Positions 26,017 through 36,522 are shown, counted from the stretch's first letter. The stretch: DNA of 64,000 nucleotides from JAGQZY01 sp964588335 (GCA_964588335.1 CAZPOV010000018.1:3269-67268); one strand, 5' to 3'. The notes: generated by a model not told the origin, from the sequence alone. Program-made: numbers and translations.

Positions 26017-26807
26017 ATTTGTTCGATAAGATTATTGGCCATGGTTTTATAGGCTTCACTCACCGGATCGCCGCTGTTTTGAGCCGTGTAGGGAATTCCC
26101 ATTTCACAGGCCATGGCAACCGCTGCCATCATTGGTATTTTGGCAAGGTGTTTTATTTTTCGCGAATCAAGAAAGCTTTTCAGGTCGCCCTTAGGGAATA
26201 TTTGAACTTTTTCTTCAGGCTTTTCCGGATTAACAAAGTAAGCCATGTTTTCGACGACCCCTAAGATGGGGACGTTGACTCGCTCAAACATATCGATGGA
26301 TTTTTTGACATCAGCCAAGGCCACATTCTGTGGGGTGCAAACCGTCAAGGCGCCACTCACCGGCACTTTTTGGACCATCGAAAGCTGAACATCGCCGGTT
26401 CCGGGAGGCAGGTCGACGAGAAGATAATCCAGTTCCCCCCATTCCACATCGTAAAAGAGTTGGTTCATGGCTTTGAAAAGCATGGGTCCGCGCCAGGCTA
26501 CCGCCATGTCTTCATCCACCAAAAATCCCATACTCATGATTTTCACACCGTGGCGTTCAATGGGTTTGATTTTATTATCTTTGGTGATCTCGGGTTTTTG
26601 GTTAAGAGCTCCCATCATGCGCGGTTGGCTGGGGCCATAGATGTCGGCGTCTAAAAGTCCCACCCGTTTTCCGGCCTGAGCCAGGCTGATGGCGATATTG
26701 GAAGACACCGTGGATTTTCCGACCCCGCCTTTGCCCGAACTGATGGCAATGATCTTATCCACACCTTCGATGGGTTTCTGTTGATCGAACGGATTATTTT
26801 GAGCCAT
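26013..26807 (-). CDS. apbC: Mrp/ApbC-family Fe-S cluster carrier ATPase
   Basis: A P-loop ATPase that loads or carries [4Fe-4S] clusters. The deviant Walker A GKGGVGKST is near residues 25-33, followed by DADIYGPSQPRMMG and VDLPPGTGDVQL, which mark Mrp proteins. The 264-residue length lacks the N-terminal MIP18 domain that longer homologues have. A CxxC cluster motif near the C-terminus is not evident (only one Cys, in MACEMG), which is a deviation from typical ApbC. AGGAGG precedes the ATG. Confidence 0.88.
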   Translation of the reverse strand: MAQNNPFDQQKPIEGVDKIIAISSGKGGVGKSTVSSNIAISLAQAGKRVGLLDADIYGPSQPRMMGALNQKPEITKDNKIKPIERHGVKIMSMGFLVDEDMAVAWRGPMLFKAMNQLFYDVEWGELDYLLVDLPPGTGDVQLSMVQKVPVSGALTVCTPQNVALADVKKSIDMFERVNVPILGVVENMAYFVNPEKPEEKVQIFPKGDLKSFLDSRKIKHLAKIPMMAAVAMACEMGIPYTAQNSGDPVSEAYKTMANNLIEQI

Positions 26808-26845
26808 CTCATCCTCCTACGCAAGGCGTTAAGTACCTTACTTTT

Positions 26846-27226
26846 TTGGTAACTCGTGAGACAATCAAGTCTATGACCATAGGCAGTTTCCTAGTCCTTA
26901 ATGCCGCGATTGTCATCCTTTTGGCATTCTTTTTTATGCGAGGTCAAACGAAACAGCCCAGACCCACGAAGTTGAATATGAAGAAGACAAAGTTCCAACC
27001 CGTCAAAGACGTGGACGTAAATGATGAGCAAGAGTTGAATGTGTATTTCATGCACAACGGTTACCTTTGGGATGCCTATGACATTATTGGAGTCCCGGCC
27101 GGCTCGCCCATGAGCGACGTTGAAATGGCCTACATAAAAAGCCGCACGCGGATTGACGAAGAGTCAAAAGAAGTGCTCGAGATGGCCTATGATGCCATTC
27201 ACGAGAAACAGGGCACGAAAAGTTAA
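26846..27226 (+). CDS. Small membrane protein with a degenerate J-like domain
   Basis: A 126-residue protein with one N-terminal transmembrane helix (about residues 13-31) and a cytoplasmic tail. The C-terminal stretch WDAYDIIGVPAGSPMSDVE followed by AYIKSRTR resembles the start of a DnaJ domain, but the HPD loop that activates DnaK is absent. It may be a J-like protein-interaction domain. The start is uncertain: the TTG at 26846 and the ATG at 26873 both lack a Shine-Dalgarno. It is divergent from apbC. Confidence 0.55.
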   Translation: MVTRETIKSMTIGSFLVLNAAIVILLAFFFMRGQTKQPRPTKLNMKKTKFQPVKDVDVNDEQELNVYFMHNGYLWDAYDIIGVPAGSPMSDVEMAYIKSRTRIDEESKEVLEMAYDAIHEKQGTKS

Positions 27227-27430
27227 AACCTCTCAAATCCTTGATAGAGACCTTTTTTCGGAGAATGGAAGGTGCCTGCAAAGTCCATGATTGGATTTCG
27301 GGAATGCTTAATTTAACCGCTCTACAGGCGTCACAAAGCCTTTAATTTGCTGAAATTCCTACACCTTTTATTGACTAAAAGAGGCCTCAGAGTTACTTCT
27401 CTGATCCTGCATACAAACGGGAGAGGGCCT

Positions 27431-28759
27431 TTGGAAGTTAAGCGCTTAGAGAATCTACAAACACTAGTTTCGCTGTGTAAACGCCGCGGTTTTGTTTTTC
27501 AAAGTTCCGAAATTTATGGTGGCCTGAATTCGTGTTGGGATTATGGGCCATTGGGTGTCGAACTCAAGCGCAATATTAAAAATGCCTGGTGGAAGGCGAT
27601 GACCTCCCGGCGCGATGTGGTCGGCCTTGATGCCAGTATTCTTATGCACCCCAATGTTTGGAAGGCCTCCGGACATGTCGACAATTTCTCTGACCCTATG
27701 GTCGATTGTAAGTCGTGCAAAGCGCGCCATCGTGCCGACCATTTAGAAGGTGACAAGTGTCCTAAATGCGGCTCCGATGAACTCACCGAGCCCCGTTCGT
27801 TTAATTTGATGTTTCAAACCCATATGGGCCCGGTCGCCGACGAGGGCTCCATCGTCTATTTACGGCCAGAAACTGCGCAGGGAATTTTTGTCAATTTCGA
27901 AAATGTTCAGTCCAGCCAGCGCATGAAGGTGCCGTTTGGAATCGCTCAGATTGGAAAATCGTTTCGTAACGAAATCACACCTGGAAATTTTATTTTTAGA
28001 ACTCGTGAGTTTGAACAAATGGAAATGCAGTTTTTTGTGCAACCGGGTGAAGATTCGAAATGGTACGATGAATGGAAACAGATTCGCTTTCAGTTTTATA
28101 AAGATTTAGGCCTCAACACCGACAACATTCGTTTCCATCCCCATGGTGAAGGCGAATTGGCTCACTACGCAAAAGAGGCTGGAGACTACGAATACAATCT
28201 TCCCATTGGTTGGCAAGAGCTTGAGGGAATTCACAACCGAGGCGACTTCGATTTAACCCAGCACCAGAATCTTTCCGGTAAATCTTTAGAATACTTCGAT
28301 CAAGCCGCTAACAAAAAATACATTCCTTACGTCATCGAAACCGCCATCGGTTGTGATCGCCTGGCATTAACTGTGCTTTGCGATGCCTACCGTGAGGAAC
28401 ACACCGACAAAAACGGAAAAGCCGATGTGCGAGTGGTTTTGGGATTTCATCCAATTGTGGCGCCGGTTCAAATCGCAGTTTTGCCATTGAGTAAAAAAAC
28501 GGAATTGCAAGATGTCTGTTTTAAAATCGATAGTGATTTGCGCGCCAACAATCTGCGTGTGCAATACGATGAATCACAAAGTATTGGAAAGCGCTATCGT
28601 CGCCAAGACGAAATCGGAACGCCCCTGTGTGTGACAGTGGACTTTGACACTTTGGAAGACAAAGCCGTGACTGTTCGTCATCGCGACACCATGGAGCAAG
28701 AGCGGGTTCCCATCGAGTCCCTCACCGATACCATCAATAAGAAGCTAATTTCCTTTTAA
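27431..28759 (+). CDS. glyQS: Glycyl-tRNA synthetase (single-chain, alpha2 type)
   Basis: A class II synthetase that charges tRNA-Gly. Class II signatures are visible: FVFQSSEIYGGLNSCWDYGPLG at the start, LRPETAQGIFVNF (motif 2 region), RNEITPGNFIFRTREFEQME (motif 2) and ETAIGCDRLALTVL (motif 3). Two Cys-x2-Cys pairs, CKSCKARH and CPKCGS, form a zinc ribbon. I chose the TTG at 27431 (GGAGAGGG upstream), since the family begins near here. The preceding 200 bases hold TTGACT and a small TCAGAG-N6-CTCTGA hairpin, perhaps promoter elements. ppdK follows 16 bases later. Confidence 0.93.
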   Translation: MEVKRLENLQTLVSLCKRRGFVFQSSEIYGGLNSCWDYGPLGVELKRNIKNAWWKAMTSRRDVVGLDASILMHPNVWKASGHVDNFSDPMVDCKSCKARHRADHLEGDKCPKCGSDELTEPRSFNLMFQTHMGPVADEGSIVYLRPETAQGIFVNFENVQSSQRMKVPFGIAQIGKSFRNEITPGNFIFRTREFEQMEMQFFVQPGEDSKWYDEWKQIRFQFYKDLGLNTDNIRFHPHGEGELAHYAKEAGDYEYNLPIGWQELEGIHNRGDFDLTQHQNLSGKSLEYFDQAANKKYIPYVIETAIGCDRLALTVLCDAYREEHTDKNGKADVRVVLGFHPIVAPVQIAVLPLSKKTELQDVCFKIDSDLRANNLRVQYDESQSIGKRYRRQDEIGTPLCVTVDFDTLEDKAVTVRHRDTMEQERVPIESLTDTINKKLISF

Positions 28760-28775
28760 AGGGAGAGGTTCAAGC

Positions 28776-31430
28776 ATGAGTCAAAAATACGTTTACTTTT
28801 TTGCCCAAGGCGAGTCCGAAGGTAACACTTCCATGAAAAACACACTGGGTGGTAAGGGTGCCAACTTGGCTGAGATGACCAACTTAGGTATTCCTGTGCC
28901 TCCCGGTTTTACCATTGCTACCGATGTTTGTAGCGAGTTTTACAAGCTGGGAGAAAACTTACCCGAAGAGGTTCGCGCTCAAGTGACCGATGCTTTGGCA
29001 CGAGTCGAAGAAAAAATCGGCAAAAAATTTGGTGATGCCAAAAACCCATTGCTGGTTAGTGTGAGATCAGGAGCTCGTGCTTCGATGCCGGGGATGATGG
29101 ATACAATCCTCAACCTTGGGTTGAATGATGAAACCGTTGAAGGTTTGGCTCAGTCTTCGAAAAATGAACGCTTTGCTTGGGATTCTTACCGACGTTTTAT
29201 TCAAATGTACTCCAACGTGGTGATGGGTATGAACACCTCGTTATTGGAAATGACTTTTGAAGATATGAAAGATGCCAAAGGTTATACCAAAGATACCGAG
29301 ATGACGGCCGAGGATCTGAAACAGCTTGTGGAATCCTTTAAAACTCAGATCACCGACACCACAGCAAAAACCTTTCCAATGGATCCCACCGAACAGTTGT
29401 GGGGGGCTATTGAAGCGGTTTTTTCCAGTTGGAACAATGACCGGGCGATCTCCTATCGCCGCTTGAACGGAATCCCCGACGAGTGGGGAACGGCTGTGAA
29501 TGTTCAGTCCATGGTTTTTGGAAACTTGGGTGAAGAATCAGGAACCGGTGTGGCTTTCACCCGCGACCCATCAACCGGCGAGAAAGTCTTTTTTGGCGAG
29601 TATCTGATGAACGCTCAAGGTGAAGACGTGGTGGCTGGTATTCGAACGCCGCAACCTATCACCAAAGCCGCCGCTGAAGGCACAGGCCTGCAGTCGTTAG
29701 AGGTGGAATGCCCTGACGTTTACAAAACTTTGGTGGAAACCTATGAAAAATTAGAAAAGCATTATCGCGATATGCAAGATATCGAGTTCACCATTGAAAA
29801 TGGTCAACTTTGGATGCTGCAAACACGAACCGGTAAGCGCACCGCCCGCGCGGCTTTACGAATTGCCGTTGAAATGATCGAAGAAAAACTGATCAGCGAA
29901 GAGGAAGCCATCCGTCGCATTGATCCGATGGCCTTGGACCAACTTCTGCACCCCACCTTGGATCCAGAAAGTGAAAGAACCTTGATGGCAAAAGGTCTTC
30001 CGGCCAGCCCCGGTGGTGTTTCTGGTAAAGTGGTTTTCTCCAGTGAGGACGCGGTTCAATGGAAAGAAAAGGGTGAAAAAGTGATTTTGGTGCGGGTTGA
30101 GACCTCACCAGAAGATATCGATGGCATGGTCTCATCCCAAGGAATTTTAACCTCGCGTGGAGGAATGACATCGCACGCGGCGGTTGTGGCTCGTGGCATG
30201 GGTAAGTGCTGTGTGGCCGGTTGTGGAGATGTGACTGTCAGTGAACACGACAAACAATTTCGCGCCAATGGCTACGTGGTGAAAGAAGGGGAAATGATCA
30301 CCTTGGACGGCTCCACCGGTGAGGTTTTCCTTGGAGAAGTGAAAACCATTCCGCCGCAATTGGAAGGGCCATTCGAGAAAATTATGGAAATGGCGGATAA
30401 ATATCGAAAAGTGAAAGTGCGAACCAACGCCGATACACCGGCTGACGCTGCCACCGCTGTGGAGTTTGGCGCCGAGGGCATTGGTCTTTGCCGAACCGAG
30501 CATATGTTTTTTGCTCCCGAACGAATTGATTGGGTTCGCCGCATGATTCTGGCGGAAAATAAAGAGGAGCGAGAGCGGGCTTTGGATCAACTTCTTCCCA
30601 TGCAACGGGATGATTTTTATGGAATTTTCAAAGCTATGGGTGATCGACCCGTCACCATTCGTCTGCTCGATCCACCACTCCATGAGTTTTTACCCCATGA
30701 CGATACCGAGGCCAAAGAGTTGGCTCAGCGTTTGGACGTGCCTTACAGTGACTTGCGCACCAAGGTCAAAATACTCCATGAGTTCAATCCCATGCTTGGC
30801 CATCGAGGCTGTCGTTTGGCCATCACCTATCCTGAAGTTTACGTGATGCAAGCCCGGGCGATTGCTGAGGCGGCCGCCCAGCTGACCGAGGAGGGAACCA
30901 CATTGATTCCCGAGATCATGATTCCCTTGGTGGGGGAAGCCAAGGAGCTTTCTCTGTTGCGCGAGCTGGTTGTGAAGACGGTGGAGAAAGTGAAAGCCGA
31001 CAAGAAAGTGGACTTCAAGTATCTGATTGGAACCATGATTGAATTGCCTCGGGCCGCCATCACAGCCAATGAAGTGGCTGAATATGCTGACTTTTTTAGC
31101 TTTGGTACCAATGATTTGACGCAGACCACCTTAGGGCTCTCTCGTGATGATTCCGGACGCTTCTTGAATACCTACGTTTCTAAAGGCATTTACGCCGCCG
31201 ACCCCTTTGTGTCCCTTGATCAAGGCGGAGTCGGGCAATTGGTAAAAATGGGTGTTGACCTTGGTCGAGGCTCCAAGCCAGACTTAAAAGTCGGAATATG
31301 TGGAGAACATGGTGGTGACCCCGCCAGCATCCGTTTCTTTGTCCAAGCGGGCATGGATTATGTGAGTTGTTCCCCGTTCCGAGTGCCTATTGCACGATTG
31401 GCTGCGGCCCAGGCCGCGTTGAGTCACTGA
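28776..31430 (+). CDS. ppdK: Pyruvate, phosphate dikinase
   Basis: PPDK interconverts pyruvate, ATP and phosphate with PEP, AMP and pyrophosphate. The 884-residue chain has the N-terminal ATP-grasp part starting KNTLGGKGANLAEM, the swivelling His domain with His467 in RGGMTSHAAVVARG, and the C-terminal PEP/pyruvate barrel with GICGEHGGDP and the later Cys in CSPFRVP. All key residues are present. GGGAGAGG precedes the ATG. With pckA in this window it supports gluconeogenesis or PEP supply from amino acids, sensible for a protein-eating predator. Confidence 0.96.
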   Translation: MSQKYVYFFAQGESEGNTSMKNTLGGKGANLAEMTNLGIPVPPGFTIATDVCSEFYKLGENLPEEVRAQVTDALARVEEKIGKKFGDAKNPLLVSVRSGARASMPGMMDTILNLGLNDETVEGLAQSSKNERFAWDSYRRFIQMYSNVVMGMNTSLLEMTFEDMKDAKGYTKDTEMTAEDLKQLVESFKTQITDTTAKTFPMDPTEQLWGAIEAVFSSWNNDRAISYRRLNGIPDEWGTAVNVQSMVFGNLGEESGTGVAFTRDPSTGEKVFFGEYLMNAQGEDVVAGIRTPQPITKAAAEGTGLQSLEVECPDVYKTLVETYEKLEKHYRDMQDIEFTIENGQLWMLQTRTGKRTARAALRIAVEMIEEKLISEEEAIRRIDPMALDQLLHPTLDPESERTLMAKGLPASPGGVSGKVVFSSEDAVQWKEKGEKVILVRVETSPEDIDGMVSSQGILTSRGGMTSHAAVVARGMGKCCVAGCGDVTVSEHDKQFRANGYVVKEGEMITLDGSTGEVFLGEVKTIPPQLEGPFEKIMEMADKYRKVKVRTNADTPADAATAVEFGAEGIGLCRTEHMFFAPERIDWVRRMILAENKEERERALDQLLPMQRDDFYGIFKAMGDRPVTIRLLDPPLHEFLPHDDTEAKELAQRLDVPYSDLRTKVKILHEFNPMLGHRGCRLAITYPEVYVMQARAIAEAAAQLTEEGTTLIPEIMIPLVGEAKELSLLRELVVKTVEKVKADKKVDFKYLIGTMIELPRAAITANEVAEYADFFSFGTNDLTQTTLGLSRDDSGRFLNTYVSKGIYAADPFVSLDQGGVGQLVKMGVDLGRGSKPDLKVGICGEHGGDPASIRFFVQAGMDYVSCSPFRVPIARLAAAQAALSH

Positions 31431-31453
31431 ACACCATCTAGAGGGGATCGACG

Positions 31454-34400
31454 TTGCGGATTAAAAAGCTAGAGCTCATAGGGTTTAAATCGTTCAAAGA
31501 CCGTACGGTCATTCATTTTGATGCTGGCATCACTGGGGTCGTCGGCCCCAACGGCTGTGGTAAGTCCAATATTGTGGACGCCTTGGTTTGGGTGATGGGT
31601 GAAATGTCCGCCAAACATTTGCGTGGATCGTCCATGGAAGATGTTATCTTCGCTGGTGCTGAAGGCTATGCGCCTTTGGGAATGTGCGAAGTGTCTTTAA
31701 CTCTTGAAAACGATGGTGGTGCTTTTCCAGTTAAATATCTGAATCACTCTGAAGTGATGGTCACTCGTCGTTTGCATCGCTCCGGCGACTCTGAATATTT
31801 GGTGAATCGCGAGCCGGCTCGTCTACGAGACATTCAAGAAATCTTTATGGACACGGGGGCAGGGTCGAAAGGCTTTAGTATTATCCAGCAGGGTATGATT
31901 GGTAAGATTGTAACCAGTAAGCCCGAAGAGCGCCGAGTTCTGATCGAAGAGGCCGCTGGTATTACCAAATTCAAAGCCCGTAAAAGAGAATCACAAAGAA
32001 AATTAAAAGCCACGGACGCCAACTTGGTGCGCTTACAGGACATCATTGGTGAATTAAAGCGCCAGTTGGACAGTTTGCAGCGCCAAGCCCAAAGAGCCGA
32101 GCGCTATCGCAAGCTGAAAAGAGAAGTGGAAGAGATCGAGCTTTGGACGTCGTCGAAAGAGTACGTGGCTCTTAAAGAAAAAGTGAACCAAGCGCAACAA
32201 GAGTTTGAACAAGCCCAAAACCAGTCGGTGGAAAGTGAAGCGCAAGTTTCAAAGTTAGAAGCCGAGGTATCGGGACTGCGCGGAGGGGCCGTTGAGGGCG
32301 AAAAAGCCATCGAAGACTTCCGCACCCGTTTAAAAGAAAATCAAGACAAGGTTCGAGTTCGCGAAAATGAAATTCAAGAGCTGCGCTTTGAGATCGAACA
32401 GGCCAAGCGATCCAACGAAATGGCGGGATCTCTTCTTAGCGAAAACCAAGTGCGCGAGCAAAAATTATTGTCAGAATTTAATGAAGTCACTCAGCGTTTG
32501 GCCGACATCGAAAAAGTCGCCGAAGAGTTGCGAATCGATCACGAAACTCAAAAAAGTCATTTTGAAGAGCGTAAACAAATTATCGAAAGCAGCGATAATG
32601 AGCTGAGCGATAAACGCCGAGAACACCTTTCTTTGACGGGTGCTGAGAACCAAACGCGTTCCAAGCAGGGGAGTCTTGAAGAGGCGGTCGCCAACCTTGA
32701 ACGCGAGGTCAACCAGGTGCGCTTGGTGATGGATGAGCTTCAAGATAAAAAGAAAGAGCTCGACGACCATCACAAAAAAGTTTTTGAAAATTATGAAAAA
32801 GAACGTCAAATGCAAATGACGATTCTAAATGATGTGGAATCCTTAGAGGCAAAACGAGAAAGCCTACAACTGGATTATCAGAAAAAAGAAGAAGAGGTCA
32901 CCGAGTTTAAAGACAAGTTGAATGAGGTCGTGTCTCGACTCTACGGTCTGGAAAACTTGCGCGACAACTTTGAAGGATTTCAAGAAGGTGTAAAGTCTGT
33001 CATGTTTTGGCAAAAAGAGCGCCTTGAAGGTCTTCCAGAAGAGGAGCGTGAAGCGCGTCGCAGCTTCCAACCGGTTTCAGATATCGTGCGTGTTCCAGAG
33101 AAATTTGAAGTCGCCTTGGAAGCGGCTTTGGGACCCAAGCTTCAGATGCTGGTTTCGCAAGACCAAGATAAATCATTAGAAGCTGTTGATTATTTAAAAG
33201 AGCAGCAGTCGGGCCGTTCCACGTTTTACACAGCCCAAGGCGCTTTAGAAACTCACGACGGTTCTGAAGTTTCCATGTTGAAGTCCTGTGAAGGGGTTGA
33301 AGGCCTTTTAAGTGAAGTTATCGACGTACCAGAAAAACATCAAAAAACTGTGCAAGGACTGCTGAGTGATGTCGCTGTGGTTGAAAATATTCGCGATGGA
33401 ATCAACCTACGCTCGCAGTTCCCCTCATGGACTTTCGTGACTCTAGAGGGAGACGTTCTGACCCGTGAGGGAATGTTAAGTGGTGGTCACAAAGGTGACG
33501 CCTCCAGTGGTGTTTTAAAGCGCGAGCGTGAAATCGATGAGCTGCGCCGATCAAAAGAAGAGTGGTCAGGAAAGCTGGCCCTAGCAACGGCTGCGATGAA
33601 GTCTGTTGACTCGCAAATGAAGCAGATTGAGCAGAACTTGGAAGAGGCCAAGCGTGACAAGACTGAAAAAGAGATTCTTGTGGCTGGTCTTAAAAAAGAT
33701 CTTGAGCGCTCCGAAGCCGAAGTTCGCAATGTGAACATCGCCTTTGAAAAGCAAGAAAAAGAGATGGACGCTGTGCTGGATCGTCAAAAAGCCAAGCAAA
33801 ATGAATTTGACGAATTGGTGCGAGTCATCGAAGAGATGGTCGCCAAAAAGGAAGCCTTAGAAAACCGTATCGAAGAATTAACCACAACTCTGGAAACAGA
33901 GAAAATGGGTATCGATGATTTGCAAGAGCGAGTCACCAATTTACAAGTCGACAGCGCCAAAAAGCAACAAGAGTTGATTGGAGTTCGCGCCGAACATGAT
34001 CGACTGGAGCGCTCTTTGCAAGATGTGCGTGAGCAAATGAGCAAAATGGACGAAGAGTCCAACAAAAACACTCAAGTGATGAGTGAGAGCCAAGTGCAAA
34101 TGGAAGAGAAGAAAGTCGAATTGGAAATTCTCATCCAGACTGTGGAAGAACAGGAAGCGCAATTGGCAAAAATGCGCAATGAATTTGAAGAGTCCAACGC
34201 TCGTATGTTTGAGCTTCAGGATAAGTTGTCGGCAATGATGACGGACAAGAACAAGCAACAGTCGATCATGAATGAAAGCCAACTGGTTCTTGAGCAAGCG
34301 AAAATGAAAGAAGAGAACCTGCTGACTCATATTGAGGAAAAATACCAAAAGGATCTCAGCCAAATTGCAGACGAGTACGCGCAACGAGAAGGCGACGTTC

Positions 34401-35065
34401 AACAATCGCAAGGCGAGTTGAAATCACTGAAAGAAAAATTGGGTCGCATTGGGGAAGTCAACCTGTCGGCGATTGAAGAATACGACGAACTGGCCGATCG
34501 CTACGAGTTTTTAAGCAAACAGTACAGCGATCTGACTGAGGCCAAAACACAGTTGACGAAAGTGATTGATCGTATCAATCGCATTTGTTCAAAACGTTTT
34601 AAAGAAACCTTTGAAGCCGTCAATGATCGCTTTCAGCGTGTGTTCCCTGTGCTCTTTGGTGGTGGTGAGGCGCGCTTGATATTGATTGAAGATCCGGAAA
34701 AAGATGAAATGGGAATCGATATTGTTTCTAGACCTCCGGGTAAAAAGCTGCAAAGTGTGTCTCTGCTTTCGGGGGGAGAAAAAGCTCTGACAGCGGTCTC
34801 TCTGGTATTTTCTATCTTTCTGGTGAAGCCATCGCCTTACTGTTTACTGGACGAGGTTGATGCTCCACTGGATGATGCCAACGTTATGCGTTTCAATGAC
34901 TTGGTCAAAGAAATGGCCAAGCGTTCACAGATCATCGTCGTTACCCACAACAAGTACACCATGGAAATCGCCGAAAAACTTTACGGTGTGACCATGGAAG
35001 AAAAGGGTGTTTCAAAAATGGTATCTGTTAACCTTGGAGACCTCTCTTTACCATCCATCCGCTAA
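31454..35065 (+). CDS. smc: Chromosome segregation protein SMC
   Basis: SMC forms the ring ATPase that organises and segregates the chromosome with ScpAB. The 1203-residue chain has Walker A GPNGCGKSN (residues 31-39), long coiled coils on each side of a hinge (about 505-670), the ABC signature LLSGGEKAL and Walker B CLLDEVDAPLDDAN near the C-terminus. Translation starts at a TTG preceded by GAGGGG. It follows ppdK by 23 bases. Length and motifs are standard. Confidence 0.97.
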   Translation: MRIKKLELIGFKSFKDRTVIHFDAGITGVVGPNGCGKSNIVDALVWVMGEMSAKHLRGSSMEDVIFAGAEGYAPLGMCEVSLTLENDGGAFPVKYLNHSEVMVTRRLHRSGDSEYLVNREPARLRDIQEIFMDTGAGSKGFSIIQQGMIGKIVTSKPEERRVLIEEAAGITKFKARKRESQRKLKATDANLVRLQDIIGELKRQLDSLQRQAQRAERYRKLKREVEEIELWTSSKEYVALKEKVNQAQQEFEQAQNQSVESEAQVSKLEAEVSGLRGGAVEGEKAIEDFRTRLKENQDKVRVRENEIQELRFEIEQAKRSNEMAGSLLSENQVREQKLLSEFNEVTQRLADIEKVAEELRIDHETQKSHFEERKQIIESSDNELSDKRREHLSLTGAENQTRSKQGSLEEAVANLEREVNQVRLVMDELQDKKKELDDHHKKVFENYEKERQMQMTILNDVESLEAKRESLQLDYQKKEEEVTEFKDKLNEVVSRLYGLENLRDNFEGFQEGVKSVMFWQKERLEGLPEEEREARRSFQPVSDIVRVPEKFEVALEAALGPKLQMLVSQDQDKSLEAVDYLKEQQSGRSTFYTAQGALETHDGSEVSMLKSCEGVEGLLSEVIDVPEKHQKTVQGLLSDVAVVENIRDGINLRSQFPSWTFVTLEGDVLTREGMLSGGHKGDASSGVLKREREIDELRRSKEEWSGKLALATAAMKSVDSQMKQIEQNLEEAKRDKTEKEILVAGLKKDLERSEAEVRNVNIAFEKQEKEMDAVLDRQKAKQNEFDELVRVIEEMVAKKEALENRIEELTTTLETEKMGIDDLQERVTNLQVDSAKKQQELIGVRAEHDRLERSLQDVREQMSKMDEESNKNTQVMSESQVQMEEKKVELEILIQTVEEQEAQLAKMRNEFEESNARMFELQDKLSAMMTDKNKQQSIMNESQLVLEQAKMKEENLLTHIEEKYQKDLSQIADEYAQREGDVQQSQGELKSLKEKLGRIGEVNLSAIEEYDELADRYEFLSKQYSDLTEAKTQLTKVIDRINRICSKRFKETFEAVNDRFQRVFPVLFGGGEARLILIEDPEKDEMGIDIVSRPPGKKLQSVSLLSGGEKALTAVSLVFSIFLVKPSPYCLLDEVDAPLDDANVMRFNDLVKEMAKRSQIIVVTHNKYTMEIAEKLYGVTMEEKGVSKMVSVNLGDLSLPSIR

Positions 35066-35083
35066 ATGATCTGTGGGGGTTTG

Positions 35084-35830
35084 ATGAAATGGATTGTGCT
35101 TTTACTTGTTTTAGCTTCTTGTCAGTCGGCTGATAAGAAGCGTATCGAAAACGTCGACCGCTACGGCAATCGCACCGATGTGAAGACCAAAGACGGCTAC
35201 TACACCTACGTTTTTTATTTGCGAGATCGCCGCCAGGCCCGCGAGCCCGCTCAAGCTCTGGAAGTCTTTTCAGACAAGACGGAATCGAATCCTGAAGAAG
35301 GTCTTCAGTTTCAATCTAAGAATTTAACCTTAAACTCCGAAGTCTTTGTGCCCGAAGACTCCAGTTTCACAGCCGATCCCGAAATGCAGAACGTGCCCTG
35401 TCAGGTCGCCATCGAAAAACGTTTAGGCATCGGCGCGGGAGGGCCTCGCTTCGGGTTTTCGGTGACTGGGAACTATGGAATCGCCAAATATTACGGCAAT
35501 CAAGGCGAATTCGGTTGGGGTTTTTACTCGCACGACTATCCCTGGGGACCTCTTGAGAACTTAAGAAAAGAAATTGAAAAATCATCGGACTGGGAAACCC
35601 AACATGGCGTATGGTCTTATGACCCCAGCACTTTTGAGTTTATCAGCGTTCATGAAGCCACTGGTAAAAGAGAAGGCTTGTTCGAAAAATACAAGGTTTT
35701 GGTTGATCCTGAACTGCAGAAAGTCACCTCTGTTGAAGTTGAAATTCGCCGGGGTGACAGGAAACAACCTTTTGAAGAGATGGATATGCAGGCTCGGTTT
35801 CGCTGCTCCTCTTCATTGACGTCTCTTTAG
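35084..35830 (+). CDS. Lipoprotein of unknown function
   Basis: A signal peptide ending LASC gives a lipidated Cys at about residue 13 of the ATG 35084 form; an in-frame ATG at 35066 adds six residues and is less likely. The mature part is beta-rich with repeated aromatic/Gly segments (GWGFYSHDYPWG) and two cysteines. I do not recognise the family. It starts 18 bases after smc and is probably co-transcribed with it. Confidence 0.65.
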   Translation: MKWIVLLLVLASCQSADKKRIENVDRYGNRTDVKTKDGYYTYVFYLRDRRQAREPAQALEVFSDKTESNPEEGLQFQSKNLTLNSEVFVPEDSSFTADPEMQNVPCQVAIEKRLGIGAGGPRFGFSVTGNYGIAKYYGNQGEFGWGFYSHDYPWGPLENLRKEIEKSSDWETQHGVWSYDPSTFEFISVHEATGKREGLFEKYKVLVDPELQKVTSVEVEIRRGDRKQPFEEMDMQARFRCSSSLTSL

Positions 35831-35952
35831 TCGTCAACAGCCCACGCAGAGTCACCGATTTTCCATCTGTCTGGGGCGGGCTGTTAGAGCTTGAAGTCCA
35901 AACTGAATCTAAGGGATGATACCTCAAACAACTTTTGCCTGGAGGCGCATCA

Positions 35953-36522
35953 ATGATTCGATTATCAACTTTAATGGCTTTTCTTTGTGTTTTTGGAATG
36001 GCTTCGCTGACCCAAGCCGGCTTTCATATGGAGCCCCATATTGGTTTAGGACTCAGTAACAAATGGGAGCAGGGTTCAAGCTCAGGAGACCTCTCTAAAA
36101 CAATCACTGGTATCAAATTGGGCTATCAAGCACCGATGGGATTGCAAGTCGGTGGAGAAATTCAAATCGGTACAGGTACTTTTGATCAAGACAACACGGT
36201 CTTTTTAAATGATATCGACTCGGTGGATGTTGGGATTGGTCCTTATTTGGGTTACCAAAGTCCTTTAGGTATCCGTGGTTATATTGGTGTCTTTCGAAGT
36301 GCATTGGCTCTTGATGATGCCGGTGATAACACTTTTACGGGTGTGGGATTTAAGTTAGGGGCCGGCTATCGAATTATCGACTGGTTTGCCATCAATCTTG
36401 AATACATCACAACCTCTTACGACAAATTCGATAATAGCTTTGGTGATGGCGATCTGGATCCAAAAGTGAAAGTCAACACAGTGATGTTGGTCGCTAGTTT
36501 CCCTTTTAACTTCGGTGGATAA
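35953..36522 (+). CDS. Outer-membrane beta-barrel protein
   Basis: A 189-residue exported protein. The signal peptide (about 1-22, ending TQA) is followed by alternating hydrophobic/polar strands with aromatic belts (GLGLSNKW, GYQAPMGLQVGGEIQIG, FKLGAGYRI) and a C-terminal strand ending FPFNFGG. This pattern suggests an eight-stranded porin-like OmpA/OmpW-type barrel. GGAGG lies seven bases before the ATG at 35953, which I preferred over 35935. A bidirectional terminator follows. Confidence 0.8.
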   Translation: MIRLSTLMAFLCVFGMASLTQAGFHMEPHIGLGLSNKWEQGSSSGDLSKTITGIKLGYQAPMGLQVGGEIQIGTGTFDQDNTVFLNDIDSVDVGIGPYLGYQSPLGIRGYIGVFRSALALDDAGDNTFTGVGFKLGAGYRIIDWFAINLEYITTSYDKFDNSFGDGDLDPKVKVNTVMLVASFPFNFGG

